The position numbers and the translations under genes were made by a program. This document shows positions 22,717 to 33,639 of a DNA stretch of 64,000 nt, piece after piece. The stretch is from Rhabditoides inermis (taxonomy: Eukaryota; Nematoda; Chromadorea; Rhabditida; Rhabditidae). How positions within the stretch are numbered: position 1 is the first letter of the stretch; each line of letters opens with the position of its first letter. Where the stretch lies: positions 186,001 through 250,000 of the forward strand of contig CAWZYM010000291.1 in NCBI GenBank assembly GCA_963966185.1, read 5' to 3'. The notes under the pieces are model-generated. The model was not told the DNA's origin. It worked only from the letters and a program-made list of their open reading frames with translations, and did not search any database.

Positions 22717-25530
22717 TTAAAGAAATTGTCTGTACGCGTCTAGGACACTGGCATTGATAGACACATGGTTGATGTAGAGCTGGAACTTCTCTCGCCTTCT
22801 CGTCTCCAATCCTTGCCTCGCCCACTCCCGTCCAACCGAGCACTCACCCTTCTGGCCAGCTATCGCGTCCAGATTGACAGAGCCTGTCGTGAGAGGAGAC
22901 CTGAAACAAACGCCATAATCACTGCTAGGACCCGCCCCCTCACCCCTCGTGCTCGTCGTCGAAGATGTCCCTGTCGGTGTCGACCTCCTCGTCCTCCTCG
23001 TCTGGCAGCTGCTGTTCCCTGTTCCAGTCGTCCCATGAGTCGCTCTCCCCCGCCCCACGCTGCTCCTTCTCCTTCTCTTTCTCCGCGCTCTTCCCTCCTT
23101 GCTCCTTCTCCTGCTCCTTCTCCACTCGCTCACTCGCGCTCTGTCTCCTTTCTTGCACCTTGGAGACAGACGGGGTGGAGTCCTGCTTCTTCTCTTTCTG
23201 CACAGCTGCACTCCTCCTTTTCCTGTCCTTCTCCACTCGAGGAGTGACCGGCTCCTTCTTCGGAGAGATCTTCTTCCTGTTATCACCGCTCGCACTTTTC
23301 CTTCGCGCAGTCGACTGCTCCACACCAGCAGACTGCTCCTGCTCCATCTCTTCTTGCTCCTCCACTCCTCTCGACTTCTCCAGACACGTCCTCATGTCCT
23401 CCTTGGACATGTTATCACTGCAGGGGACAACGGTGGCAAAGTGCAGTTCGGAGAGAAACGCCTGAAATGCTCACATACTAATTATTTTCAGATTCTCTCT
23501 CTCTATCTCTATATCCATCTCCACCAATAAATTACCACAATCACTACTAGCAAAAGTAGTAGAAACAGAATCCAATTTTTTGTACCGTGGAAACTTTTCC
23601 CACGCCTACATCTACTCAAGTCAGCTAAATTATTCCACGACACCGACGCACCTGCTTCTCATCGGTATTAATTACCAGATACAGTATTTATACAATATAT
23701 AACAGATACACTAGAATCATTGTAAGTACAACTGTTTCTTTGAAAACCCGGAAGTCTGTTCTTCTAGAGTGTTCACTTTTCACTGTACTTATATTTTCAT
23801 CCGTGCAATTCTTCCGAAGCCCCGCAATCTTTCATTATCTTTTCTACGAACCATACGTATCAGAAGTACTAGATCCGAGAACGCAAAAAAAATAATACAA
23901 TCTGGTTTTTTATGTTCCAATCCCTACTTGTCATAATAAGAAACATTCAACCCACCAGAATCCGGATCTTACTGAATTAAACAAAAACACAAACAATCAC
24001 AATCTCAATAGCCTCACAAAACGTGTCAGTATACTCACCAAAATATTTGATCTATTGTAATGGTCGTACAGAACTCGACCCACCAGGGTCTGTGCCCTAC
24101 TGTAGTGCATGATCACATCACTCATCAATGGTTGTCTCGAACTCGACCCACCAGAATCTGCTGTCTGCTCGAGTGCTCGCTGTACTTGATCTCCACATTG
24201 TGCACCCCTTGCATGTCGACTAACCGCCGCTGCTGCCGTGTCATCCACACCACTGTCACCCCGCCACAGTGGCAGGCGCGCACTCGGGAGACACACTCGC
24301 GCGTCTCACTGCATGCAAACGTCATTACAATCATAAGGCCCAATCATACTTTCACGCTGACGCTGACGCGTGCAAAACATGCAACTATTGATTTCGCTGA
24401 CGCAGCGTGATCAAAATCGATAGGTGCATCTTTTGCACTGAAGGGTCAGCGTCGCGTCAGCGTCAGCGTGAAAGTATAATGGGGCCTATAGCTTATCTGA
24501 TCGCAGTGCAACACAAACAACTTCCACACGCCGTCTCATAGCTGATCGGGTGATCATGTTCGAGCGATTCACTCTGTCCGGTTCTAGTATTGACCATCGC
24601 TGATTTCCCGTTCCGCATTGGCTGTTGGAAGCGTATTTCCTCTGTGTCTGTCTACTCACGGGAAGTAACAGGTGCGTATGCGCTCCTCGCCCTCCGACCC
24701 TCGCACAAACATCCGATCCATCTCGTCGTCCCCATACAACTCGGCCATCATGTCGAACCGGCGAGCGTCCAGCGCCACCTTCTCCTAAAAAGGCGCGGGG
24801 TCAGCGGGGGCGGGGCCTACCCACTCTCACCTGCAACTCATCCGCCAGTCCCATCAGAATCTCCTCCCTCCCCAGCTTGTACAGTGGAATCACAAATTTC
24901 ATGTCCGCAGGTTGCTGGAATCGATCGATAAATCGACAGTTCAATCGAAAACTCACGTTTCGAATCGTCTCCAGCAGCAGTGGCAAGGCATCTACAGACT
25001 CCTCCTCACTGGACATGTACGTATTATCCAGGTAAATCGTTCCGAAGCGAGCCTAGAAGTAACATGTTCCTCCCAGAACTAAGACTCGTATGAATCCCCA
25101 CAACTGGCCAGACCCGCCCCTGCACGCCCCGCCTACTCACCAGCTTGAGTCGCCGGATCTCGGGTCGATCGGCGCGCGTCATCTGCTCCGCGAACTCTGC
25201 GTTGTAGTGGAAGTCGCCGGTGCAGAGGATCGAATAGCCGGGAATCGAGGCGCCCTGAAAAAATCAATGGAAATGGAGATTTAAATCCAATCACTACCAC
25301 TTCTCTTCTAGCATTCTAATATAAAGAGACAAAGAGGTGGCGAACCAATATAAAGATACTAAATCGTACGTTGAAATCTTGAAACCCGCGCACCTCAAAC
25401 AGGAACATGGCCGATCCGGGCGTGTGGTGAGCGTCGATCACGGTCACCTTGAGGTTCTCCTCCAGCTCCGTCGTCGAGCCGATCGCAAGAGGCACACACA
25501 AAGAGGTGTCCCATGTCTGTAATGACTCTC

Positions 25531-25562
<32 letters not shown>

Positions 25563-26640
25563 CCCTCCCCTCCCTCTCCCCACTCACCTTGCCCTCTCCC
25601 TTGCTGTTCCATGGATATACCACATGTGGGAGGATAGCTGCCGTCTCCGGCGTGCAGTACACATTGTCGCTCCATGTGACGCGCTGAAAGCACTCCGCAA
25701 CTTCTTCACTACACTACCCTTACCCTCGTCAACGTTCATGTTTTTGAGTGGCGGAAACCTACTATTATATACGAAGAGGGATCATGTGTTCATGAGCAGT
25801 GTAAACCTACCTATACTATATGACAATGATAACATGAACACGCCTACAGTATCGTCCTACAGCCTCATGAACCACTCCCCTCACCTCGAGCCCCTGTGTG
25901 TGATCGGTGTGTGCGTGGGTGAGGAAGTGGTACTTGGGTCTCTTCCCTCCCGGCTTCCCCGTCTTGAAGTAGTCCACCGCTATCAGACTTCCAATCTGCA
26001 CGTTGCGCACGCGCTAAAAACCTGACTGTTGACTCCGCCCCTTCAAGCCCCGCCCACTCACCGCCACCTCATCGTTCCCCGTCGTCTCGCCTCCTTCTCC
26101 ACGCGGCGCGACTCTCGCCAGAAACTCGCGCATCCTCGTCTTGCGCTCATTCGCTGACGTCGTCGGTCGTCTACAAAATACAGTATACTTTAATACGACC
26201 ACAGTACTCTTCATATAAACTACAGTAACTCACAGCTGGCTTCCCTCGTCAACCTCGAATTCGATCGTCTCAGATTTGTCGCCGAATGAAACGCGCTTCT
26301 TCGCCTACAGTAACTAGCAATTAAAACATTGTAATCATAAAAAAACTACAGTACCTGTCCACCACTGCGAGTGTTTTTCGACGGCAAATCCGGACGGACA
26401 GCGGGCTCACTTCTCCTCTGAATCAAGCCCACAGTTTTACGGTGTTACAGCAGTACCGTACCTTTTTCGCTCGCTCGCGATCTTCCTTTGGCACGCTGGG
26501 TTTCACACGAAGCGATAAGCGACGAGACAGCTGAAAGAACATCTCTCCAGTCCAAAATACCTAATCCAAATCCCTCCAACAGGTACTTACTCGTTGAAAC
26601 GCGTTCAAATTATTGTATTTTGAACAACATCTCGAAGAAA
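22717..26640 (-). CDS. SNM1/Apollo-type metallo-beta-lactamase nuclease
   Basis: At least 15 exons on the minus strand give about 633 residues plus an unresolved N-terminus. After a basic leader comes the MBL core: VQIGSLIAVDYFKTG, then THAHTDH (motif 2, HxHxDH), VIDAHHTPGSAMFLFE, ILCTGDFHYN (motif 3/4 Asp), GTIYLDNTYM, then IPLYKLGREEIL and YSEHSS of the beta-CASP region. This order matches the SNM1 (DCLRE1A/B/C) family of 5' exonucleases, which repair crosslinks and process telomere ends. The ending SRQQILAFLSELHFATVVP is closest to DCLRE1B/Apollo. A long Glu/Lys/Arg/Ser-rich tail (coded in 22944-23461) follows. C. elegans MRT-1 fuses this fold to an OB fold, which I do not see here. The first exon (about 26590-26640) has no in-frame ATG. 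A MITE sits in the intron 24309-24659. A 36-base intron at 22812-22847 is in frame either way. It follows the HP1 gene closely on the same strand. Confidence 0.88.
24336..24487. mobile_element. MITE copy 1, flanked by ATA
   Basis: A 152-base foldback element in an intron of the nuclease gene. The ends are inverted repeats (AGGCCCAATCATACTTTCACG and its complement ...GTATAATGGGGCCT), with GCTGACGCTGACGC running inward from each side. It is bounded by ATA on both sides (24333-24335, 24488-24490), a 3-bp target duplication. The centre (CAACTATTGATTTCG...GATCAAAATCGATAGG) is shared with the copy at 34984-35150. No protein is encoded. Confidence 0.85.
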
Positions 26641-26843
26641 TCTTTATTCGGTATTGAGTGGCAGGTCAATCGTGAGAATGAGAACAGTAAGTATCATTAA
26701 AATACACCAAAATCGATAACATATTGCGCAAGAAAATCGTATCGGTATAAATCAACGTGATGTACAGAGAGTACTAGATACTAGACATGCAACACTGAAG
26801 TGGGTGAAAAAATCTTGAGACCAGGAAATGGAAAATGGAGATC

Positions 26844-28019
26844 TCAATGGGCGAACAGAACAGTAGTGAAGTAATCGTGAAGCATCTGAAACGACACATG
26901 TATGTAAACAAATACTAGATAGCTAAAAAGTTCCTATCCTACCTCGGGATACTTGGCGTGCATGACGCTGACGGGGACGATCTCGGCGTTGTCCGTGGAC
27001 GCGCCCGCCTTCTCGAACTTGACCAGTACAGACGGCACCTCGCTCCTTTTGTGCAGGCCTATGATGGCGCGCACCTTGCGACCCTGCTCCATCAGCGACT
27101 TCTGAACAACAACTAGACTAACAGTAAACAACAACAACAGGAAGTATTGTTCGGATAGCAAGGACAACACAGGATAGGTAGAAGGACATTTATACAAACT
27201 ATTAGAAAAAAAATGTTAGTATAAAACTTAGTCATACAATCTTGCAAAAGTAAACGCATAAACAGTAAGAGATCGTCCAAAATGGTAATACGTACAAAAT
27301 GCAAACAGACAGTAAAAGATACATGTTACATAAGAGTACAATTCCAGCCCGCACCCACCCCAGTCTTGGGAGTGCCGACCTTCGAGGTCGAAGAGGCATC
27401 CGCCTTCCTCGTAGGCGACTTGGCAGGGGCAGCCGAGCGAGGCGTACGCTTCACTATCTAGACAAAGTCAGGGGTGAATAACATGAAACGTGAAACGAGC
27501 CTTGTGTGACTCACCCTGCTGGTGGCCTCTCCGCTGTCGTCGCTGTCCTCTCCGTCCTTGCTGCTCTCCACGCTTACAGAGCGTCCCTTCTTCTCCTTCT
27601 CCAACTTCTTCGCACTCGCCTCCACGCGAGTCCTCTTCGAGGATGTGGAAGCCTCCGCAGCCGCGGCACGCTTCGGGGTCTTGGCCGGAGTTTTCGCAAC
27701 ACGAGACGGGGAGCGAGTAGGAGACTAAAAACAGATTCAACTGCGCATCAACAACAACACTCACCTTGACGCGATCCTTCTCGAATGCAGCAATCAGCTC
27801 CGGACACGCGCAGTCAGCCGCATTCGTCCAAGTGTTGTCTCCCGGCTCATCGTAGCTGAAACATGACATTCAACTATCGCAAATCGTAGTAATCACTCAC
27901 TTCTTCCATTTGATTAGGTACTGCACTTGACCGGTCTTGGTGCGCTTGTCCAATATCTTCTCCACGATAAACTCCTCCTGATCGGAGTCGCTATCACTCT
28001 CCTGGCCCTTCTTCGGCAT
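26844..28019 (-). CDS. HP1-type protein with chromodomain and chromoshadow domain
   Basis: Six exons (27901-28019, 27765-27855, 27515-27724, 27359-27457, 26943-27101, 26844-26885) encode 239 residues. An acidic N-terminus leads into a chromodomain at about 16-70 (EFIVEKILDKRTKTGQVQYL, IKWKNYDEPGDNTW), which in HP1 proteins reads methylated H3K9. The aromatic cage positions are kept: F at the Y24-equivalent site, W of IKWK, and Y of the KNYDE segment in the usual W/F position. A hinge rich in Ser, Lys and Ala (about 70-173) has SPTRSPSR repeats suited to phosphorylation and nucleic-acid binding. The C-terminus (about 174-239) is a chromoshadow domain (KVRAIIGLHKRSEVPSVLVKF ... HAKYPEMLHDYFTTVLF), used for dimerisation and partner binding. 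It most resembles C. elegans HPL-1/HPL-2. Between CPEB upstream and the nuclease gene downstream, all on one strand. Confidence 0.9.
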
Positions 28020-28573
28020 GACTAAATGTTACCAATTGCAAAACAGTAACAAACTAACGATACTGGCAAATAAAACTTCCGATGACAACGGATTCTGATA
28101 GTGTTTCAAAAACATAACCAGTCGATGATACAAAACATTTTTATTGAACAAAAACAAGAACGAAATAAAAAACATATAACATAGGAAAATGAACAATAAA
28201 AATAAGGATAATAGCTAGAGAAATTCAAATTATGAAAATTAGTACGATCTCTTACATAATAAAATGAAGTACAATGTGACAGCATATGCAAGTGATATAA
28301 GAGTTCTCATAATACAAGATTGGTTATCGTATAACCTCGGCGAGTTCAATGCAAATCATGGTAATAAAAAAAGAAGAGAAGTAGAAACCCATGAGGAGCG
28401 GGGATGGTACATAAACAAGAAACGCCGAGTTTCGAGTATAAAGGACGCCACATGTGTTTCCCGCCAAATGATGATGACGCGACAGTAGTGGAGGAATAAT
28501 AGATATACAACGGGACAGTGGGAATAATGTAGGAATGAATAAAGATACCGTAACATATGTGTTCGCACCAGCT

Positions 28574-30555
28574 TCAGAAGAATCCATTGTTCGAACGAGT
28601 CGTGCTGAAGTTGACAAAGCGACGACCCATCTGCGGAGAGAACATCTTGTGCGGCTCCATACCCATATTCACGGTTGACGGAGGAGGAACCACGAGATCT
28701 GAACATAAATAATGAAGTTTTATAGAACTACAACTAATAATAACTCACTCCACTTGCTGGGAGTCATTCCAGTGTATTGAACTGAGATATCCTGGCGAAA
28801 TCCCGGGCGGCGATTCCACATATCACCGTGAGGCTGAGGATAGTGGTTGTGGGTATGACCCGTTCTCTGCGAAGGCATGTCCACGTAGCCGTTATTGTAG
28901 GGCGACGGTCCAAACTCACGATACGAGCTGTCAATAGCACACGTATATGCATGTGAGCAGATAATAACTGACTTACCGCACATAGCTAGGTCCAGTGGGA
29001 AGACGCGAGTGGAACAGACCTTTCACCATTGGGCGGTGATCACGCGTTGCCGGATGCTGGTGCTCACGAGCTAAACGAAATAAGTTAGTAAAGGTGTGGT
29101 CTCTTCGAAAAAGTCGCTTCAAAACACCGTCGTGTTTCGAAGGCGTTTTTTTAAAGGAAGTCAGTATCAAACGGAGTTTCGAAGAGACTGACCGCTACAG
29201 AATGAACCAGAACAGGAAAAACTACTTACTCCAGCAAGAATCACACAGGTACTTGAGACAACGCAGTTCGGGGCAGAAATGACGAGTAGTGACCATCTGG
29301 CATCCCTCGCAAATATGGCAGTCTTCCAGATAAGGTTTCATCTCCATCTGGAATTTATACTCAGTGTCAGTTCAATAACAGAACTTTACCTCCTTTTGTT
29401 GATCCGGGCTATTAATGCAGATGTGACGACGAGCAACCGCTGACACGTATGACTCGCGGTTGCTGAAGACAACACGAGCAGCTCCCTGAACCAGAAGATT
29501 GGAAAACTTTCCAATGAGCAGCACAAACCTTCGGATACTCTGTTTCATAGTCAACCTCAATCTGCACAAGAGAAAGAGGGCCTATAGCAGCAGACAATAC
29601 AGCAGTAAGCTCACCTGGAAATCCACAACTCAAAATCAGAACATTCGAAATAGATACTCACGAGCAGTAGTAGTACGTGGAACTCCTCCCACGAAGATCG
29701 AGTAGCGCATGTTCACCGAATCCGGATCTCCCTCGGAGCAGTAGACGCGATCACTATTCGACCAGGGGCGAACTTGGACGACCTTGTCGCGCTCTCCAAT
29801 GTTCGAATGACACGAAACGCGAATGCAGAGCTTTCCCTGAGCGAAGACGCACTGCGACAGAAGAAGCTTCACAGACTCCACATCTTGGAAGACGGCAAAC
29901 GCGTATCCTGGAATAAAATATGATGTGTGGGGGAGGTGGAGATGAAAATACTAACCATGAGGAGGAGACACGGGAGAGCGATCGCGGTGCGGCCAATCCA
30001 CAGTAACATGTCCGAAACGTCCGAAGAATTCGCACACTTTCTCACCGCTGAGACCAAGTGGAAGACCGCCTATGAAAACCTTGCGACTGAAGTGATCGTG
30101 GATGAAGTCGCTGTGTTGGATGTCGCCTAAAATGTAATACTATATGTACATGATACGAAACAAACCGCTTACCAATGGGAAGCTCTCCGAAAGTGTTTGC
30201 GTTTTGCAAACTGAATAACCACGAAGGACCATTGGGATCCAGCTCGTTAGTCTCTGATTCAGAGTTCGACGTGGGGAATCGGCAGTTATGGAGGTCAAAG
30301 GGTGACTGCGGAGCAGAGGTCATTGTCGGCGAGAGAATAGATGACTGGCTGATAGATAGCTTCGGGAACGTGGATTCGACTTTGACCTTGTTGGAGAATT
30401 CATCACACAATCCTGAAAATGGTATATCATCGGATAAAACAAATATTTCGAAAACAAACAAAAAATCCTAAATTTATTTTCCAAAAAAGTCATTACTCAC
30501 CGCTGATTCCGTCAAATGGTCTCGTCTTCCATGTCAAATTACCCAGCTCAGTCAT
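28574..30555 (-). CDS. CPEB-type cytoplasmic polyadenylation element-binding protein
   Basis: Ten exons (30501-30555, 30173-30412, 29956-30126, 29662-29907, 29529-29614, 29390-29485, 29230-29347, 28977-29070, 28749-28927, 28574-28698) with matching phases encode 469 residues. CPEB proteins bind U-rich elements in 3' UTRs and control poly(A) length and translation. A Ser/Pro-rich leader is followed by RRM1 from about residue 110 ([29 protein letters not shown]) and RRM2 from about 220 ([34 protein letters not shown]). The family's zinc-binding ZZ domain follows ([30 protein letters not shown]), with its Cys and His ligands present. The C-terminal 100 residues are rich in Pro, Gly, Asn and Arg and are less typical. 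Which of the four nematode CPEB genes it matches cannot be told without alignment. Transcribed toward HP1. Confidence 0.92.
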
Positions 30556-31074
30556 GCTAAAATTATTCTGAAATTTAAAACGATTTTAAACAGATCAAAA
30601 CACAAAACACAACAAAACAAACAAACAAATTACATGATCAAAAGCTCAGGAAATGTCTTATCATTATAATGAGGTAAACCTGCACATCATAGTTTCAAAG
30701 AACCGTAATTAGGATCGTGTTAAATTAATTGTCGAAGAGTCGGATCATAGGAAACGCACAATTTTATTAAAACATTTATTATTTTGAAACGATTTTGTAT
30801 TGTTATATCAATTTGATTGTTCAATATATAATAGGTGAGATTGCTTCGGTCCTCCATAACAGGATCCGCTCCACTGCGCGCGTCGTCGCTGCCGACGCAA
30901 CGTCAACGACAACACACGCCGCTTCACGCGCTCTCAATAAACCACACACGGACACATACACAGCTGAAATACAATCATACAATCGCTACACCACAAGCTA
31001 CTAACACTCGCGCCGCTCTATCCTATTGCAACGACAACACAAACACGACGCTCCGCCGATGACGTCATGTGACG
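30556..31074. other. Upstream region of CPEB; no gene seen
   Basis: AT-rich 0.5 kb between the CPEB start and the stop of the next gene on the same strand, with no exon. The run of four same-strand genes with gaps of about 200-560 bases could in part be operonic, but I found no clear trans-splice site here. Confidence 0.4.
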
Positions 31075-33601
31075 TCACTCGTTGGGGATCTGCCAGCGAA
31101 TGTTCATGACGTGGTCGACGTGCTGAGGGAACTGCTCGAACACCTTGATCAGCAACTCCGGGTTGCTGACAATGTCCTTGAGCACGCGCTGCTCGATCAG
31201 AGTGTCCGTCTGAAAGCAGTCATACTACTCCCATTCTTCGTTCTGGAGGTTCGTTCTTACCTGGGTGGCGACCTCGGTGGTCCTCTTGATGGGCTGGTTC
31301 TCGAGGAGGTTGGAGAAGGAGGGCATGGCGAGGGGCACGCCCACCACCGCGCCTCCGTCGAGCAGCGACGCCGAGTCGCGGCGAGGCTCCCACGGCGCCC
31401 AGTCCGGCTGAACGCGCACACTTCATACAGAACGGCTGCCTATTGCTTCTTACATTCTCAAATCTAGCATGTCAATTTACTCGACGACACTTTTAACCTC
31501 GCTTCATTATTCACCTCGCTTCACCCGCTAATAACAATTCATAAAATGACAGCTCCCCCATCCCCCTCACATTGCTCCAGTTGAACAGCGGTCCTCCATT
31601 GGCCAGCTCGAACTCGGTGCCGAGTGTGTCAGCCACTGACACACTGTCCGAGCTATCCGACGAGGGCAGCCGGCCCTGCGGAGAGAAGGCGCGAGTCGGA
31701 GACGCCGGCGGCAGCGACGCAGTGCTCTGCAACCACATCTGCCTCGTCTCTCTTTCTCTTGCCCCTTTCTCTCCCTCACAGACGTACCTGGTGGCTAGCC
31801 GCACTGCTCCCTCCTCCTCCCGCCAGATGCTCCTCGCTGACGGCCACAGAGAGCAGCCCGCTGCCGATGGGCCCTGCTGGGTGGTGGTGCGGGGGCGCGA
31901 TCGCCCCGTGAGACGGAGTGAGTGGATGCTCCACCGGAGACGGGGGGTGCGGCGGCTGAAGTCATCTATTCCACATCCCAACATCAAATCCTAGACATCT
32001 AACACTAAGTTTCGATGATAATGGATATGATACGCTAATCAGTTTTCAAGTAATTTGTTTCCTCTGATCTCACTCAAATATCAATCAGACCAGATAAAAC
32101 ACACAATTCCACCCACCACAATGGGCTCGCGCTCCCTCCTCTTGCCGCCTCCGGTGAGTACGGGGTGATGGCTGGCGGGCTCCCCGCCCTCCACCGGGGT
32201 GACCAGCACCGCCCGCCACTCGTGCTTGTGGTCGCGCGCCTGACGGTAGACCGTCGCGCGACAACGCGTGCCTGCAAGAAACACTATCATAATATTGTAT
32301 TATATAATCACTCTTGTAGTATATAAACATGTGCCAGAATACTACTACTAGACCAACTCACTCCTCTCGCCTCACTCATCCCTAGTCATAAACAAGCACG
32401 CACACCCCGGCGGCAGAACGGGAGTGTGCGATGAACTCACTATCTAGCCAATCACAGTGCGACCTAGCCATAACCAGCGGGGGCGGCAGGGGAAAGAAAG
32501 GCACAACTGGAGGCAGCCACCACACAGGCTCCATCGAGTACAGGTAGTAGCAGTAGTAGTGCGCGGGGCCGAGGTACGGACCCTCACACACACCTTGCTC
32601 GTGTGTGCGCATCAACATCACTAATAACCAATCCCATAACTATGCGTCCGCCATCCGCCTAATTAGAACGATTGTAGAGGAAAGCTTTATCGATCTCCTC
32701 GCTATGAAAAAACCTTGGCAACAGCGGCAAAAAAATTACGCTAAAAAGTGAAACACACTAATCCCCAAGGCAATTCAACCTTAACGAGGGGAGAATAACA
32801 CATACAAATACCATATACTCTTTCCTATCTTGTACTTTTACTGGTTCAAACAAAACGAAAAGGTAAACATAACACACCTTTCTCTAGCTGCTCTCCTTCC
32901 GCAATATCCGTCCATGCCACAAAAGCTGCTCCAAACTGCGGATTGTTCATAAACAAATACGAGCTACGCGCGTCACTATTCACAACATTTGTCACCTGAA
33001 ATTAATCAATAAACCAATCGATATCATGCGCCAATACGCACCTCCCAGTTATCATCGGTCATCAACAATTGAGCGTTCTCGTCCCGTATAGGTTGATCAT
33101 CACCGCACAAATCCAATGCCACAGCCGACCAAGGAACATCCTCGTACGAACCTGGATCATAGGTTACGGTAGGTTCGTGGTGATGTGCAGGTACTCACCG
33201 GTATACAACACACGCACAGTCACACAATCCATAGGTCTCAGTTCACGTCGATACATTGCAGGTGGCACGTATATTCTACCTGCAAATAAGTGGTTTTAGA
33301 AAAATTACGTTTCAACACGCCACTATATCTCGCCAATTTCGAAGAAATTAATTCAACAGCTGCAGACAGCTGAAAAAAAACATCCTATCCTACAGATCTC
33401 ACAACACATGTAAATATATACAAGCTATAATAATAATAATAAAGCGATGAAATACTGCCGACCCACCCAATAGATCATTCCAGAGCCAGGCGCAGCGGCT
33501 GCCGCTGACAGCAGTCGACACCCGGTTCACCACACAGTCAACACTACCCATCATCAGACGGGACATGTAGTCGGGAAGAACCTCGTAGTACTGCAACAAG
33601 A

Positions 33602-33639
<38 letters not shown>

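Noticed and set aside
22765..23465. Ser/Arg-rich plus-strand frames over the nuclease tail
   Set aside because: They are the antisense of the Glu/Lys/Arg-rich coding exon at 22944-23461, whose splice sites and frame are clear on the minus strand.
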